A DNA stretch of 64,000 nt. Source: JAVBTR01 sp031556065 (lineage in GTDB: Bacteria; Bacillota; Clostridia; Christensenellales; Aristaeellaceae). Made by a program: the position numbers and the translations under genes. Each line of letters starts with the position of its first letter. Position 1 is the first letter of the stretch. Shown one piece after another: positions 18,052 to 25,913 of this stretch. The stretch covers positions 28,899-92,898 of the forward strand of contig JAVBTR010000079.1 in the NCBI GenBank assembly GCA_031556065.1, written 5' to 3'. The notes below the pieces were generated by a model. That model worked only from the letters and a program-made list of their open reading frames with translations. It did not search any database and was not told the origin of the DNA.

Positions 18052-19422
18052 ATGAAACTAAAAAACTTTGCGCTAAAGGGGCTCATTATTCTGTTCGTGG
18101 TCGTGTTCCTTTGCATGTTCTTCGCCAAAACCGTTCAAAACATCACCACACCGAAGATTCAAACAGTGGAAGGCACCTCCGGCCGGTTCGAACAAAAGCT
18201 GACCTACAAGGCCACCATTCACTTCCCCGAAACCACGGAATTTGCGGTGGAAGAAGCGGCCAAATCCGCCATTACGGTGGATAAGGTGTATGTGAAGGAA
18301 GGCCACTGGGTCAACGCTGGAGAAACCATTTTTACCGCTAAACTGACCTCCTTCGACGACGATATGAAAAAGCTTCAGGACGAATATGATGTAAAGGCAC
18401 GGGAACTGATCGACCTGGATATTCCCAACCGCCGCTTGTCCAAGCAAAGCGCCCAGAACGACCTGTACGATGCCATGCTGGACGCCCAGGACGATTTAAG
18501 CGTCGCCATGTTCGACGCCAGAAATATGGCGTTGAAATCGGCCACCCTTCTGCCTGCAGATGTGGCCAACTGGGAGAAAAGCATGAACGCCGCCAAGGAT
18601 ATGGATGCCGATACGAAAAAAGCCATTCAAAAGGCCCTTGCGGCGAAAAAAACCTTCGACGATGCCCGGACGGACTTTTTCAATTCCTATGAAAACAAAA
18701 AGATCAAGATTAGCGCTGAAACCTTTAAATATATTAACGACCGGAACCTGATCATCAAAGCCATGGATGAGCTTTCTGAAAAAATGAGCACCCTGGATCA
18801 GCGCTACGCCATTCTTTCCAGGGTCACCGCCAAGCAATCAGGCTACATTGTCTCCCTGGGGGTCACCGCCGGAGAACCCTATGATGGGATCAAAACCGCT
18901 TACACCATGAACAAGGAAGGCACCGAGCCAGTGCTTCGGGCTAACATCACCGATCAGACCCGTACCATCGAAAACGGCACCCGGGTAGAAGTGCCCGTTA
19001 ACGATTGGTCTTCCGAAAGGACTTCCGTTTTGGAAACCACCATCACTGGCGATGGCACCAAGTACCTGCTCATCGCCCTGCCTGACAGCATGAAGGGCGA
19101 TGCGTCCTCCTCTGTGCGTACCATTTTGGCCGACGGCGGCGTGGATGTGAACATCACCTACCGGGCCAAGCAGGCTACCACCTTGCTGCCTGCCAGCGCC
19201 GTTCGGGCCGAAGGAGATACCTACTATGTGTACCTGGTGGAACAGGCCTACGGCGGCTTCCTTTCTTCAAACGCCATGACGGTGAAAAAGCAAACCGTCA
19301 CCGTCCTTGAAAAATCCGACAAGTACTACTCCGTGTCCGATTCCCTTGAATGGAAGCGCATTGCCGACCGCGAGGACCGGCCCCTTACCGATGGCTGCAC
19401 CGTGATGAATTACGTGGACTAA
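18052..19422 (+). CDS. HlyD/MacA-like membrane-anchored adaptor
   Basis: A 456-residue protein with one N-terminal membrane helix (residues 8-28), an outer part with a barrel-sandwich-like strand region (VDKVYVKEGHWVNAGETIFTAK), a coiled-coil region over about residues 100-270, and a second strand half with YIVSLGVTAGEPYD. This is the layout of HlyD/MacA-type periplasmic adaptors, which in Gram-positive bacteria sit outside the membrane next to MacB-like or FtsX-like permeases. ATG 18052 is favoured over 18046 because AAGGAG ends eight bases before it. The following gene is a MacB-like permease, which supports an adaptor-permease pair. No outer-membrane channel is expected. Confidence 0.75.
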   Translation: MKLKNFALKGLIILFVVVFLCMFFAKTVQNITTPKIQTVEGTSGRFEQKLTYKATIHFPETTEFAVEEAAKSAITVDKVYVKEGHWVNAGETIFTAKLTSFDDDMKKLQDEYDVKARELIDLDIPNRRLSKQSAQNDLYDAMLDAQDDLSVAMFDARNMALKSATLLPADVANWEKSMNAAKDMDADTKKAIQKALAAKKTFDDARTDFFNSYENKKIKISAETFKYINDRNLIIKAMDELSEKMSTLDQRYAILSRVTAKQSGYIVSLGVTAGEPYDGIKTAYTMNKEGTEPVLRANITDQTRTIENGTRVEVPVNDWSSERTSVLETTITGDGTKYLLIALPDSMKGDASSSVRTILADGGVDVNITYRAKQATTLLPASAVRAEGDTYYVYLVEQAYGGFLSSNAMTVKKQTVTVLEKSDKYYSVSDSLEWKRIADREDRPLTDGCTVMNYVD

Positions 19423-19432
19423 GGTGACTAGC

Positions 19433-20602
19433 ATGAAAAAACATCGCTTCCTAGCTTTCCTTTTAGCCATCATGCTGGGGTTGATCGTCTACGGTATGGT
19501 TTGCGTCAGCCAGATGGGCAGCACCCTTCAATACCTGTTTTTAGCCGCAGCGGAAGACCCGCTTCCGGATCCTTTGCCGGAAAAGCTGCCTAAAACCAAT
19601 GCCCAATTGCTTTTGGAAAACCTGAAAACCACCTCCCAGGATTGGCAGAACATTATTTCCACCTACACCTTAACAGGTATTTCCGAGGGCGTTTCTTTTT
19701 CAACCAACGAAGAAAGCACTCAGGGCAAGCTCACTGCCGTTTCCAAGGGCCACCAGGATATCTATTACAAGCAGCTGCTCTTTGGCCGCTTCTTCTACGA
19801 TGATGAGCTGGAAAAAGGCCGTCATATCTGCTTAATCGACGAGCAGGTAGCCATCAAGCTCTTTCGGGTGGGGGATGCGGTAGGCCGCAAGCTTCAGATC
19901 GCGGGCCAAGAGTATGAAGTGATGGGCGTCTTTAACCACGATAAAAAAGTGGGCGATTACGAGGATTTCGGTGTGTATGTGCCCCTTGTCACCGCTGCCG
20001 CCGACCGGCTGAGTTTAAGCTACTACATGGTATCCGCTAACCCTATTAAGGGCGGCGGCGCAAGGGTGGCCTTCAAAGCTTCCATGGCCAGCCTGGCACC
20101 CGGCGGTAGCCTTTGGGATTTGAACCGGGAAGCCATAGGTGCTACACTGGTAGTCCGGGTGTTCCTGTTTATCGCAGGACTCACGCTGTTGCTCCTTCTG
20201 ATCAAGTACCTAAACAAGGCTGTCCTTCGCTTCATTGCCGATTACAGGGTGCGGCTTCTTCGGGCCTATGCCATCCGACTGCTGCCACGGCTGCTGTTCT
20301 TTATCCTTTTATTTGCCGTAGGCTATGGCATCTGTGCTGGTGCCTTCGCTCTGCTGGTCAGCTACATTTTGGAACCTGTCTACATCTTCCCCGAATGGAT
20401 TCCCACCGTTCTTGTAGAATGGAAGGACATCAACGAAGCCTTTTGGAAGGTCTGGCAGCAGGATGCCATGGTCATGTCCCTTAGAAGCCCGGAAATTATC
20501 CGTTTGAACTTCTTCGCCACCATCCTCCAGTGGATGACAGCCCTCTTCGCCGCCGTCTTCCCAGTGATGCTGGTAATGAGGTTAAAAAAGAAAAAAGAAT
20601 AA
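19433..20602 (+). CDS. MacB-like permease with periplasmic core domain
   Basis: A 389-residue membrane protein with the MacB/FtsX topology: one helix at residues 8-28, a large outer domain to about 230 (GRFFYDDELEKGRHICLIDE and GDAVGRKLQIAGQEYEVMGVF are MacB periplasmic core signatures), then three helices. FtsX-like permeases normally have an N-terminal or adjacent ATPase; neither is present. Together with the HlyD-like gene it looks like a MacA-MacB pair without its motor. ATG 19433 is preceded by AAGGTGA; a GTG at 19424 is also in frame but badly spaced. A hairpin follows the stop at 20609-20652. Confidence 0.72.
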   Translation: MKKHRFLAFLLAIMLGLIVYGMVCVSQMGSTLQYLFLAAAEDPLPDPLPEKLPKTNAQLLLENLKTTSQDWQNIISTYTLTGISEGVSFSTNEESTQGKLTAVSKGHQDIYYKQLLFGRFFYDDELEKGRHICLIDEQVAIKLFRVGDAVGRKLQIAGQEYEVMGVFNHDKKVGDYEDFGVYVPLVTAAADRLSLSYYMVSANPIKGGGARVAFKASMASLAPGGSLWDLNREAIGATLVVRVFLFIAGLTLLLLLIKYLNKAVLRFIADYRVRLLRAYAIRLLPRLLFFILLFAVGYGICAGAFALLVSYILEPVYIFPEWIPTVLVEWKDINEAFWKVWQQDAMVMSLRSPEIIRLNFFATILQWMTALFAAVFPVMLVMRLKKKKE

Positions 20603-20608
20603 AAACAA

Positions 20609-20652
20609 ATGCAGGCCCCCGTTTGCTAAAAGCAAGCTGGGGCTTGCTTTTC
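20609..20652 (+). terminator. Probable intrinsic terminator after the transporter operon
   Basis: GCAGGCCCC and GGGG-CTTGC with an inner TTGCT/AGCAA pairing form an imperfect hairpin of about 40 bases followed by TTTTC. It separates the transporter operon from the BlaI promoter 30 bases downstream. Confidence 0.55.
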
Positions 20653-20682
20653 CCACTCGCACAAAATAATTGCAATAACAGG

Positions 20683-20733
20683 TTGACAATTGTCTACCTT
20701 CCTGGTACAATATGGGTAACAAATCGGTTACCC
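20683..20733 (+). promoter_or_regulatory. BlaI-type promoter with two palindromic operators
   Basis: A consensus promoter, TTGACA 20683-20688 and TACAAT 20706-20711 with a 17-base spacer, drives the blaI/blaR1-like operon. GACAATTGTC (20685-20694) is a perfect palindrome over the -35 box. GGGTAAC at 20714-20720 and GTTACCC at 20727-20733 form a perfect inverted repeat around the transcription start. BlaI/MecI repressors bind such short palindromes in their own promoter, so this is the likely autoregulatory operator. Confidence 0.7.
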
Positions 20734-20752
20734 GTTTTGAGGAGGAATGAAT

Positions 20753-21121
20753 ATGAGCATACAGTTGACCCAGGCGGAGGCCAAGGTGCTGGCCCTGCTG
20801 TGGGATAAGGCCCCCCTGACCATGACGCAGATTACCCACGGGCTGGCAGCCACCACCGGGTGGACCAAGCATACGGTAATCAGCATTCTAAAAAGAATGG
20901 TACAAAAAAACACCATCCGCATGGAGGATGTAAAGCCCGCTAAGCTGTATTATCCGCTGGTTTCCAGAGCCGATGTGGCAGAAGAAAAAACCGAAACCTT
21001 TGTAGGCAGTCCCCTTCACTGGATGAGTGCCATGGTAGATAGCGGGAAGCTATCGGAAAATGAGATCGATCAGCTGCTGGCCCTTTTAAACCAAGCCAAG
21101 GAGGGACGAAAAAATGAATGA
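20753..21121 (+). CDS. BlaI/MecI-family transcriptional repressor
   Basis: A 122-residue winged-helix repressor with the family's opening LTQAEAKVLALLWDKAPLTM, the recognition-helix region TTGWTKHTVISILKRMVQK, and a C-terminal dimerisation part (SENEIDQLLALLNQAKEGR) where BlaR1-type proteases normally cut. I start it at ATG 20753, seven bases after GAGGAGG; the upstream ATG 20747 is too close. It overlaps the sensor protease by ATGAATGA at 21114-21121, as in bla and mec operons. Its control targets beyond its own operon are unknown; the site TACATTTGT at 13816-13824 before the binding-protein operon is a weak candidate. Confidence 0.9.
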   Translation: MSIQLTQAEAKVLALLWDKAPLTMTQITHGLAATTGWTKHTVISILKRMVQKNTIRMEDVKPAKLYYPLVSRADVAEEKTETFVGSPLHWMSAMVDSGKLSENEIDQLLALLNQAKEGRKNE

Positions 21122-23819
21122 AACCATTTTGCAGGTTTTGTGGACCCAGACCCTGGCAGGAACTGCCTTGTTGATTATTCTTCTGTCTCTAAGGGCCCTC
21201 TTTGGAAAAAAGCTTAAGGCACGGTTCGTCTGTATAGCCTGGCTGGTGGTAGCCCTTCGGTTTATACTGCCCTTGTCTTTGCCCGGGCCATATGTGCCGC
21301 CTAACCCTGTTGCCCCTTTGCCGTTTCAATGGGCAGCCCCAGCCGTGGAAGCGGCACAGCAGCCCCAGGAGACCACCGCTTTGACCTTGGCAGAGGAACC
21401 TGCCCTCCTGGCTCCCGCTCCCTTAACTCAAGCTGAACCCCAAACCACCATCGTTACCCAGCCCAAAAGAGCATTACCCGTAAACGCAGTTCTTTTAGGC
21501 CTATGGGGCTTGGGGGTTATATCTGTCCTTGGTGCCATGGTGATTGCCAACCGGTGCTTTCGCAATGCTGTGATGAAGACGGCCCAGCCCATTGAAACCG
21601 CGGCCTTTCTCCCTGTATATTTGACCCATGTAGCCGCCCCCTGCCTGGTGGGGATTAAAAACCCTTACATCCTCTTAAACCCTACTGCCTTAAAGGAAGA
21701 AAACCTGCCCTATGTGCTGGAACATGAGCTTTCCCACTGCCGCCACCACGATAATTGGTTCAGGGGTTTCGCCCTGTTGCTCTGTGCGCTAAACTGGTTC
21801 AACCCTCTGGTGTGGCTGGGGGCTGCTCTTTATAAGAAGGATTGCGAACGGGCCTGCGATGAGCGGGTGACCAAAGGCTACGGGGAAGAACATATTCAAG
21901 CCTACGCCAGGACGCTCATCGCCCTGGTGACCCCGGAAAAACCTCGGCTGCTTTCCCTTTCTATGCCCATGGCCGTATCCTTTAAGGAAATGAAAGGCCG
22001 CATTGCCCATGTTGTTCTCAAAACCAAGCCCCGGAGGGTTTTATGCGGCCTGCTTTCTCTGGTTCTGCTTTGTGCTACAGGACTGAGCTTCTTAACCGCC
22101 TCAGCGGTGGCCGAAGCCATCCCCATGCCGGAAACCTTCCAGGAAGCCCCTGCCTTCTGCCCCAGCGAATATGGCCTGGTGCTGGGGTTTGATGGGCAAA
22201 TCTATCTGGAAAAGGAAGAAGGCCGGTTAATGCCGGTGGCCAAGGTACAATCCCCCAAGCTTATTGCCTGCGATACGGCCTTTATCTACGTATACGACAA
22301 TCAGGCCCACAGCATTTCCTCCTTTACCTTTCAAGGGGAGGCCGTTGAAAGCAAGGTATTAAAAAGTGAAATTGTCCCCGTTTCCATGGCTGCCTCAAGG
22401 GATTTTCTGGCCATTGTGACACAGGATGGCACATTGTACTACCTGGACAAGCAAGGCCTGTGGCAAAGCAGCCCTGTGGCAAAGGGCATCCACCAGGTGG
22501 TTTCCAACGGGGAAGGGCACCTGGTGCTGGTCACCCCGGAGGAAAACCCCCTCATCACCTTTTCCACCATCTACCATGAGGATATTGGCGAAAATGTATA
22601 TTATCCTTCAAGATCCAAAGTCTCCTTTATCCCCCTTCAAACCCATGAATCGGGCCAGCCCCTTGCCGTAACCTGCTGGCTTTCGCAAACCGATTACATT
22701 GAAAACCCAGCTCTTCAAGCCCCTGTGCGCTATAAGCATATCCTCTATAGCTACAACGGGGAAACCCGCACGCTTGAAAAAACCACCGTGGGCGATCCTG
22801 ATCAACTGTTGCTCACGGTGGTGGACTACTTCGGTCTTCATGGGGAGCTAGAAAGAATTCAGACATGGTATGAGGAAAACCGCCCGGATACGGCCCTGCG
22901 CATGCTGCATATATCCGTCATGGAAAAGAGAGCCGCCTTTTATAACGGGCAATTCCCCTTCGATATCCTATACGAAAGCACTGGCATACTGCAAAACGGC
23001 GCCCGCCAGAGGGTATACAAGGCCTTTAACGATATCCCCGCCCTGGATTCCTTCAGCCTTGGCACCGCCGCTGTCTACCAGCAAACCTTTTCCTTCCAGG
23101 GCAAGCTGTACGCCTGCCCCTTATCTACGGAGGCGGGCCTCTTTTACCTTGACAAAACCTGGGCCTTGGCCATTGGCTTTACCATGCCACAAGAGGGTTA
23201 CACATGGAAGGATTTGTACGACGCGGCCAAGGCTGCCGGGGTGGGCCAGCCAGGGAAGCCCATTTTGTTCAGAGAGTCTTATGACGGGAACCCCATGTTC
23301 CTGCGCAACTACTGCTATGCCAATACCCAGTGGTATGACAGCGTGAACTTCGATACCCCCGCTTTTCGGGAAATGCTTCAAGTCTACCGGCAGATGGTAT
23401 CGGAGGGCATGATCCTATATGGAGAAACCCAGGGCTACGACCCATGCCTTTTTTCCACAGCCGGCGAAAACAGCAACGGCTACTGCTATCCCGGTTGGGA
23501 AGGCCATGCCATTACCATTTCCCAGCACTGGGGCTGTGCCATATCCGCGAACGCCCCCAATGAACAGGGTGCCGTGGAATATATTTTAAACCTCCTGGCC
23601 CCTAAGCTTAAAACCTCCCTTAAAACCTCCAACGGCCTCCCCTATACTGAAACCAAAGGCGATCCGGACCGAATCACCTGGTCCTCCGCTTTTAACCCAG
23701 CCACCCTCACACAAGCCTCTGAAAAGCTTAGCTTTTATATTGACGGCAGCCTGGGGGAGGATGATTTCATCGCCTATTTGCAAAATTGGAGCAATGAACG
23801 CGCGCAACTGTTAAAGTAA
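21114..23819 (+). CDS. BlaR1-type M56 sensor protease fused to a propeller and solute-binding domain
   Basis: A 901-residue protein in which the BlaR1 N-terminal half is intact: four membrane helices (about residues 10-30, 38-58, 124-146 and 308-333), the zinc protease motif HELSH at 204-208 and a following CERACDERV with the third ligand near residue 245. The outer C-terminal half is not the penicillin-binding sensor. Residues about 345-560 carry repeated propeller-like strands (GTLYYLDKQGLW, GHLVLVTPEE) and residues about 565-901 match a type-1 ABC solute-binding domain (ELERIQTWYEENRPDTALRM, QGKLYACPLSTEAGLFYLD, GYTWKDLYDAAK). The inferred model is ligand binding outside, protease activation inside and cleavage of the BlaI repressor encoded just upstream. 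No beta-lactamase gene is linked. Confidence 0.85.
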   Translation: MNETILQVLWTQTLAGTALLIILLSLRALFGKKLKARFVCIAWLVVALRFILPLSLPGPYVPPNPVAPLPFQWAAPAVEAAQQPQETTALTLAEEPALLAPAPLTQAEPQTTIVTQPKRALPVNAVLLGLWGLGVISVLGAMVIANRCFRNAVMKTAQPIETAAFLPVYLTHVAAPCLVGIKNPYILLNPTALKEENLPYVLEHELSHCRHHDNWFRGFALLLCALNWFNPLVWLGAALYKKDCERACDERVTKGYGEEHIQAYARTLIALVTPEKPRLLSLSMPMAVSFKEMKGRIAHVVLKTKPRRVLCGLLSLVLLCATGLSFLTASAVAEAIPMPETFQEAPAFCPSEYGLVLGFDGQIYLEKEEGRLMPVAKVQSPKLIACDTAFIYVYDNQAHSISSFTFQGEAVESKVLKSEIVPVSMAASRDFLAIVTQDGTLYYLDKQGLWQSSPVAKGIHQVVSNGEGHLVLVTPEENPLITFSTIYHEDIGENVYYPSRSKVSFIPLQTHESGQPLAVTCWLSQTDYIENPALQAPVRYKHILYSYNGETRTLEKTTVGDPDQLLLTVVDYFGLHGELERIQTWYEENRPDTALRMLHISVMEKRAAFYNGQFPFDILYESTGILQNGARQRVYKAFNDIPALDSFSLGTAAVYQQTFSFQGKLYACPLSTEAGLFYLDKTWALAIGFTMPQEGYTWKDLYDAAKAAGVGQPGKPILFRESYDGNPMFLRNYCYANTQWYDSVNFDTPAFREMLQVYRQMVSEGMILYGETQGYDPCLFSTAGENSNGYCYPGWEGHAITISQHWGCAISANAPNEQGAVEYILNLLAPKLKTSLKTSNGLPYTETKGDPDRITWSSAFNPATLTQASEKLSFYIDGSLGEDDFIAYLQNWSNERAQLLK

Positions 23820-23858
23820 ACAGCCTGAATAGCATACCCAACCAAGATACCCTATGTT

Positions 23859-23891
23859 ATAATACCTCCACAACCATTGTGGAGGTATTAT
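23859..23891 (+). promoter_or_regulatory. Perfect 15-bp inverted repeat covering -10 box and ribosome site
   Basis: Arms 23859-23873 and 23877-23891 are perfectly complementary with a 3-base loop. The left arm overlaps a TATAAT (23858-23863) and the right arm contains GGAGG (23881-23885), the ribosome site of the nucleotidase gene at 23895. The element can be a repressor operator in DNA, or, if transcription starts upstream, an RNA hairpin that hides the ribosome site or ends read-through from the BlaR1-like gene. No good -35 box was found at the expected distance. Confidence 0.7.
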
Positions 23892-23894
23892 TTT

Positions 23895-25499
23895 ATGAAA
23901 CGCCGCTTGTTCCTTGCCCTGGTCGCCGCCTTAGTGCTTTTGACCCTGACCGCTTATGCAGACACCGCCCTAACCATCCTGGCCACCACAGATATCCACG
24001 GCAACCTCTTGGGCTACGATTACGCCCAGGATATGGAAACCCAAGACGGCCTTGGCCGCATTGCCGCCTATGTAGAAAAAGTCCGCCAGGAAACGGGCAC
24101 TCTCCTTCTGATCGATAACGGGGATACCTTCCAGGGGACTATATTAACCGATCAGGTTCAAGGCCAGCCCGCCATGATCGCCGCCATGAACCTGATGGGT
24201 TACGATACCATGACATTAGGCAACCATGATTTCAACTTCGGCACCGAGTTCATCGAAAACCTCATTTCCCTTTGTGATTTCCCCATCCTTTCCGCCAATA
24301 CTCTTTTAAAGAACGGCAGCCCCTTCGTGGGGGATTATGTGGTCTTTGAAAGGGGTGGTTTAAGCATCGCCATTATTGGCGTAACCACACCCAACGTTGC
24401 CCGGTGGGACGCAAAAACCCAAGGCATTTCGGAACTGGATTTTGAAGACATGTCTAAGACAGTCAGCACCTGCATTGAAAAGATTGGCGATTCGGCGGAT
24501 ATCATTATCGTTTCCGCCCACGCAGGTCTGGCTCCGGAATTCGATGTAGAAAATCGCTCCGATTCCGCCCAGAAAATCCTGGACGAAAACCCGGCCATCG
24601 ATGTATTGCTGGTAGGCCACTACCACATTCTTGTAAACGAAAAACAGGGCACCGCCATTATTGGCGGCACCCGCAACAGCGCCCGAGAAATCACGCGGAT
24701 CGACCTGACCCTAAACGATGGCAAAGAAATCGTTTCAAGCACCTGTGAGCTGATTCCCGTAGCAGATTTGGAACCGGACGAGCGAATCACAGCCCTGGCC
24801 GCTGCCACCCACCAGGCCGCCCTGGCCGCCGCCAAAGAAAAATCCCTGGATAGCCTGGGCGAATGGATCGGTGAAGCCACGGGAGATTTCCAGCCCGCAA
24901 ACGAAAATCCCCTGATTCCCGCAGCCCGGCTTCAGGACACCGCTCTTTTAGACCTGATCAACACCGTCCAACTGGAAGCCTCCGGGGCCGATGTTTCCTC
25001 CGCCGCCCTGTTCGTGGATGCAAGCGGGATCGCAAAGGGCCCCATCTACGAAAGCGATGTGGCCGCCATCTACAAATACGATAACGATCTGGTGCGGGTA
25101 AGCCTCACCGGGGCCCAACTGAAATCCTACATGGAATGGTCCGCCAATTACTACGCCCCATTCCAACCAGGTGATACGGAGATTGCCCCCAACCCGGACA
25201 TACCTGGCTACCTCTACGATGTGTTCGCAGGCGTCACATACCAGATCAATATCACCAAGGCCGCCGGGGAACGCATCCAGAACCTCCTGTTCAAAGGCCA
25301 GCCCCTTCAAGACGACCAAACCCTCACCCTGTGCCTGAACAACTACCGTTTCAACACCACGCTAATGCAAGAGGGCATCGTCACCACCCCCGCCGACTGG
25401 ACGTCCCAGGAAACCCTGGTACAGCTGATCACCCATTACATCAAGCAAAACACACCCATTGAACCAACGGTGGATTCTAACTGGGAGATCGTGAAATAG
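23895..25499 (+). CDS. Exported 5'-nucleotidase / bifunctional metallophosphatase
   Basis: A 534-residue exported enzyme of the UshA/YfkN family that removes phosphates from extracellular nucleotides. The signal peptide covers residues 1-25 and ends before DTALTILATTD. Metallophosphatase motifs are TTDIHGN, DNGDTFQGT, LGNHDFNFGTEF and VGHYHI; a 5'-nucleotidase C-terminal domain follows from about residue 330. There is no LPXTG anchor. ATG 23895 lies nine bases after GGAGG. It is 75 bases after the BlaR1-like gene, so it may belong to that regulon, but its own palindrome suggests separate control. Confidence 0.9.
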   Translation: MKRRLFLALVAALVLLTLTAYADTALTILATTDIHGNLLGYDYAQDMETQDGLGRIAAYVEKVRQETGTLLLIDNGDTFQGTILTDQVQGQPAMIAAMNLMGYDTMTLGNHDFNFGTEFIENLISLCDFPILSANTLLKNGSPFVGDYVVFERGGLSIAIIGVTTPNVARWDAKTQGISELDFEDMSKTVSTCIEKIGDSADIIIVSAHAGLAPEFDVENRSDSAQKILDENPAIDVLLVGHYHILVNEKQGTAIIGGTRNSAREITRIDLTLNDGKEIVSSTCELIPVADLEPDERITALAAATHQAALAAAKEKSLDSLGEWIGEATGDFQPANENPLIPAARLQDTALLDLINTVQLEASGADVSSAALFVDASGIAKGPIYESDVAAIYKYDNDLVRVSLTGAQLKSYMEWSANYYAPFQPGDTEIAPNPDIPGYLYDVFAGVTYQINITKAAGERIQNLLFKGQPLQDDQTLTLCLNNYRFNTTLMQEGIVTTPADWTSQETLVQLITHYIKQNTPIEPTVDSNWEIVK

Positions 25500-25549
25500 A
25501 AACCTATATATTTGTGACGAAAACAGCACACCCCATGTAGGTTTTCTTT
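25500..25549 (+). terminator. Weak terminator-like hairpin after the nucleotidase gene
   Basis: AAACCTATAT at 25500-25509 and ATGTAGGTTT at 25535-25544 pair with one G-U, followed by TCTTTT. It overlaps the beginning of a dispersed TTTTCTTT-type repeat (25542-25579). Confidence 0.45.
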
Positions 25550-25579
25550 TGGTAGAGAGCGAGACCCCGTTTTCTTTTT
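25542..25579. repeat. Dispersed 3'-end repeat, copy 1
   Basis: This 38-base stretch, TTTTCTTTTGGTAGAGAGCG followed by an AGACCCC block and a second TTTTCTTTT, resembles 62258-62295 after the ABC-F gene, and its complement resembles 27690-27707 after the ROK gene (AGAAAAYGGGGTCTCGC). All copies lie just downstream of a stop codon. Confidence 0.55.
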
Positions 25580-25700
25580 CCAGAGGTATACTGTAAACGT
25601 AGGAAGTTAACAACCTACCAATAACAGGGACAACCACTTTACCCACAGCAAAAGTGAATTGGTTGATTTGCCCAATGTTCAAAACTGAATAGGGAGGACA

Positions 25701-25768
25701 AAAAATAAGGGCAACGCATTTGCAGAAGATATGTATTTATCTTAAAGGCATGCGTTGCTCTTATTTTT
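25701..25768. terminator. Large bidirectional intrinsic terminator
   Basis: The 19-base arms 25701-25719 and 25750-25768 pair with one G-U. The base of the stem is AAAAATAA/TTATTTTT and the core GGGCAACGCAT, so it has a T run in both directions. It lies between the nucleotidase gene and the convergent unknown gene at 25914-27230. The 30-base loop is unusually long. Confidence 0.7.
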
Positions 25769-25822
25769 AGGCGTTGCAAGTTGACTTTTTCCATGGTGAG
25801 ATTATGCTAATAGCGCATTTAT

Positions 25823-25842
25823 GTACCACAAGAATGTGGTAC
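25823..25842 (-). repeat. Perfect inverted repeat downstream of the unknown 438-residue gene
   Basis: GTACCACA and TGTGGTAC, separated by four bases, form a perfect 8-bp stem about 70 bases past the stop of the minus-strand gene. No T run follows on either strand. The rest of 25850-25913 shows nothing recognisable. Confidence 0.4.
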
Positions 25843-25913
25843 GTGTGATCTTGCAGATAACGTTTCGTGGCTATCGGGAACCGTTAAAAAAGAAAATCGC
25901 TTTTATCGTCGGC

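Noticed and set aside
25701..25768. Insertion sequence end or MITE
   Set aside because: The arms and AT-tracts are fully explained by a bidirectional terminator between convergent genes, and there is no transposase or target duplication.
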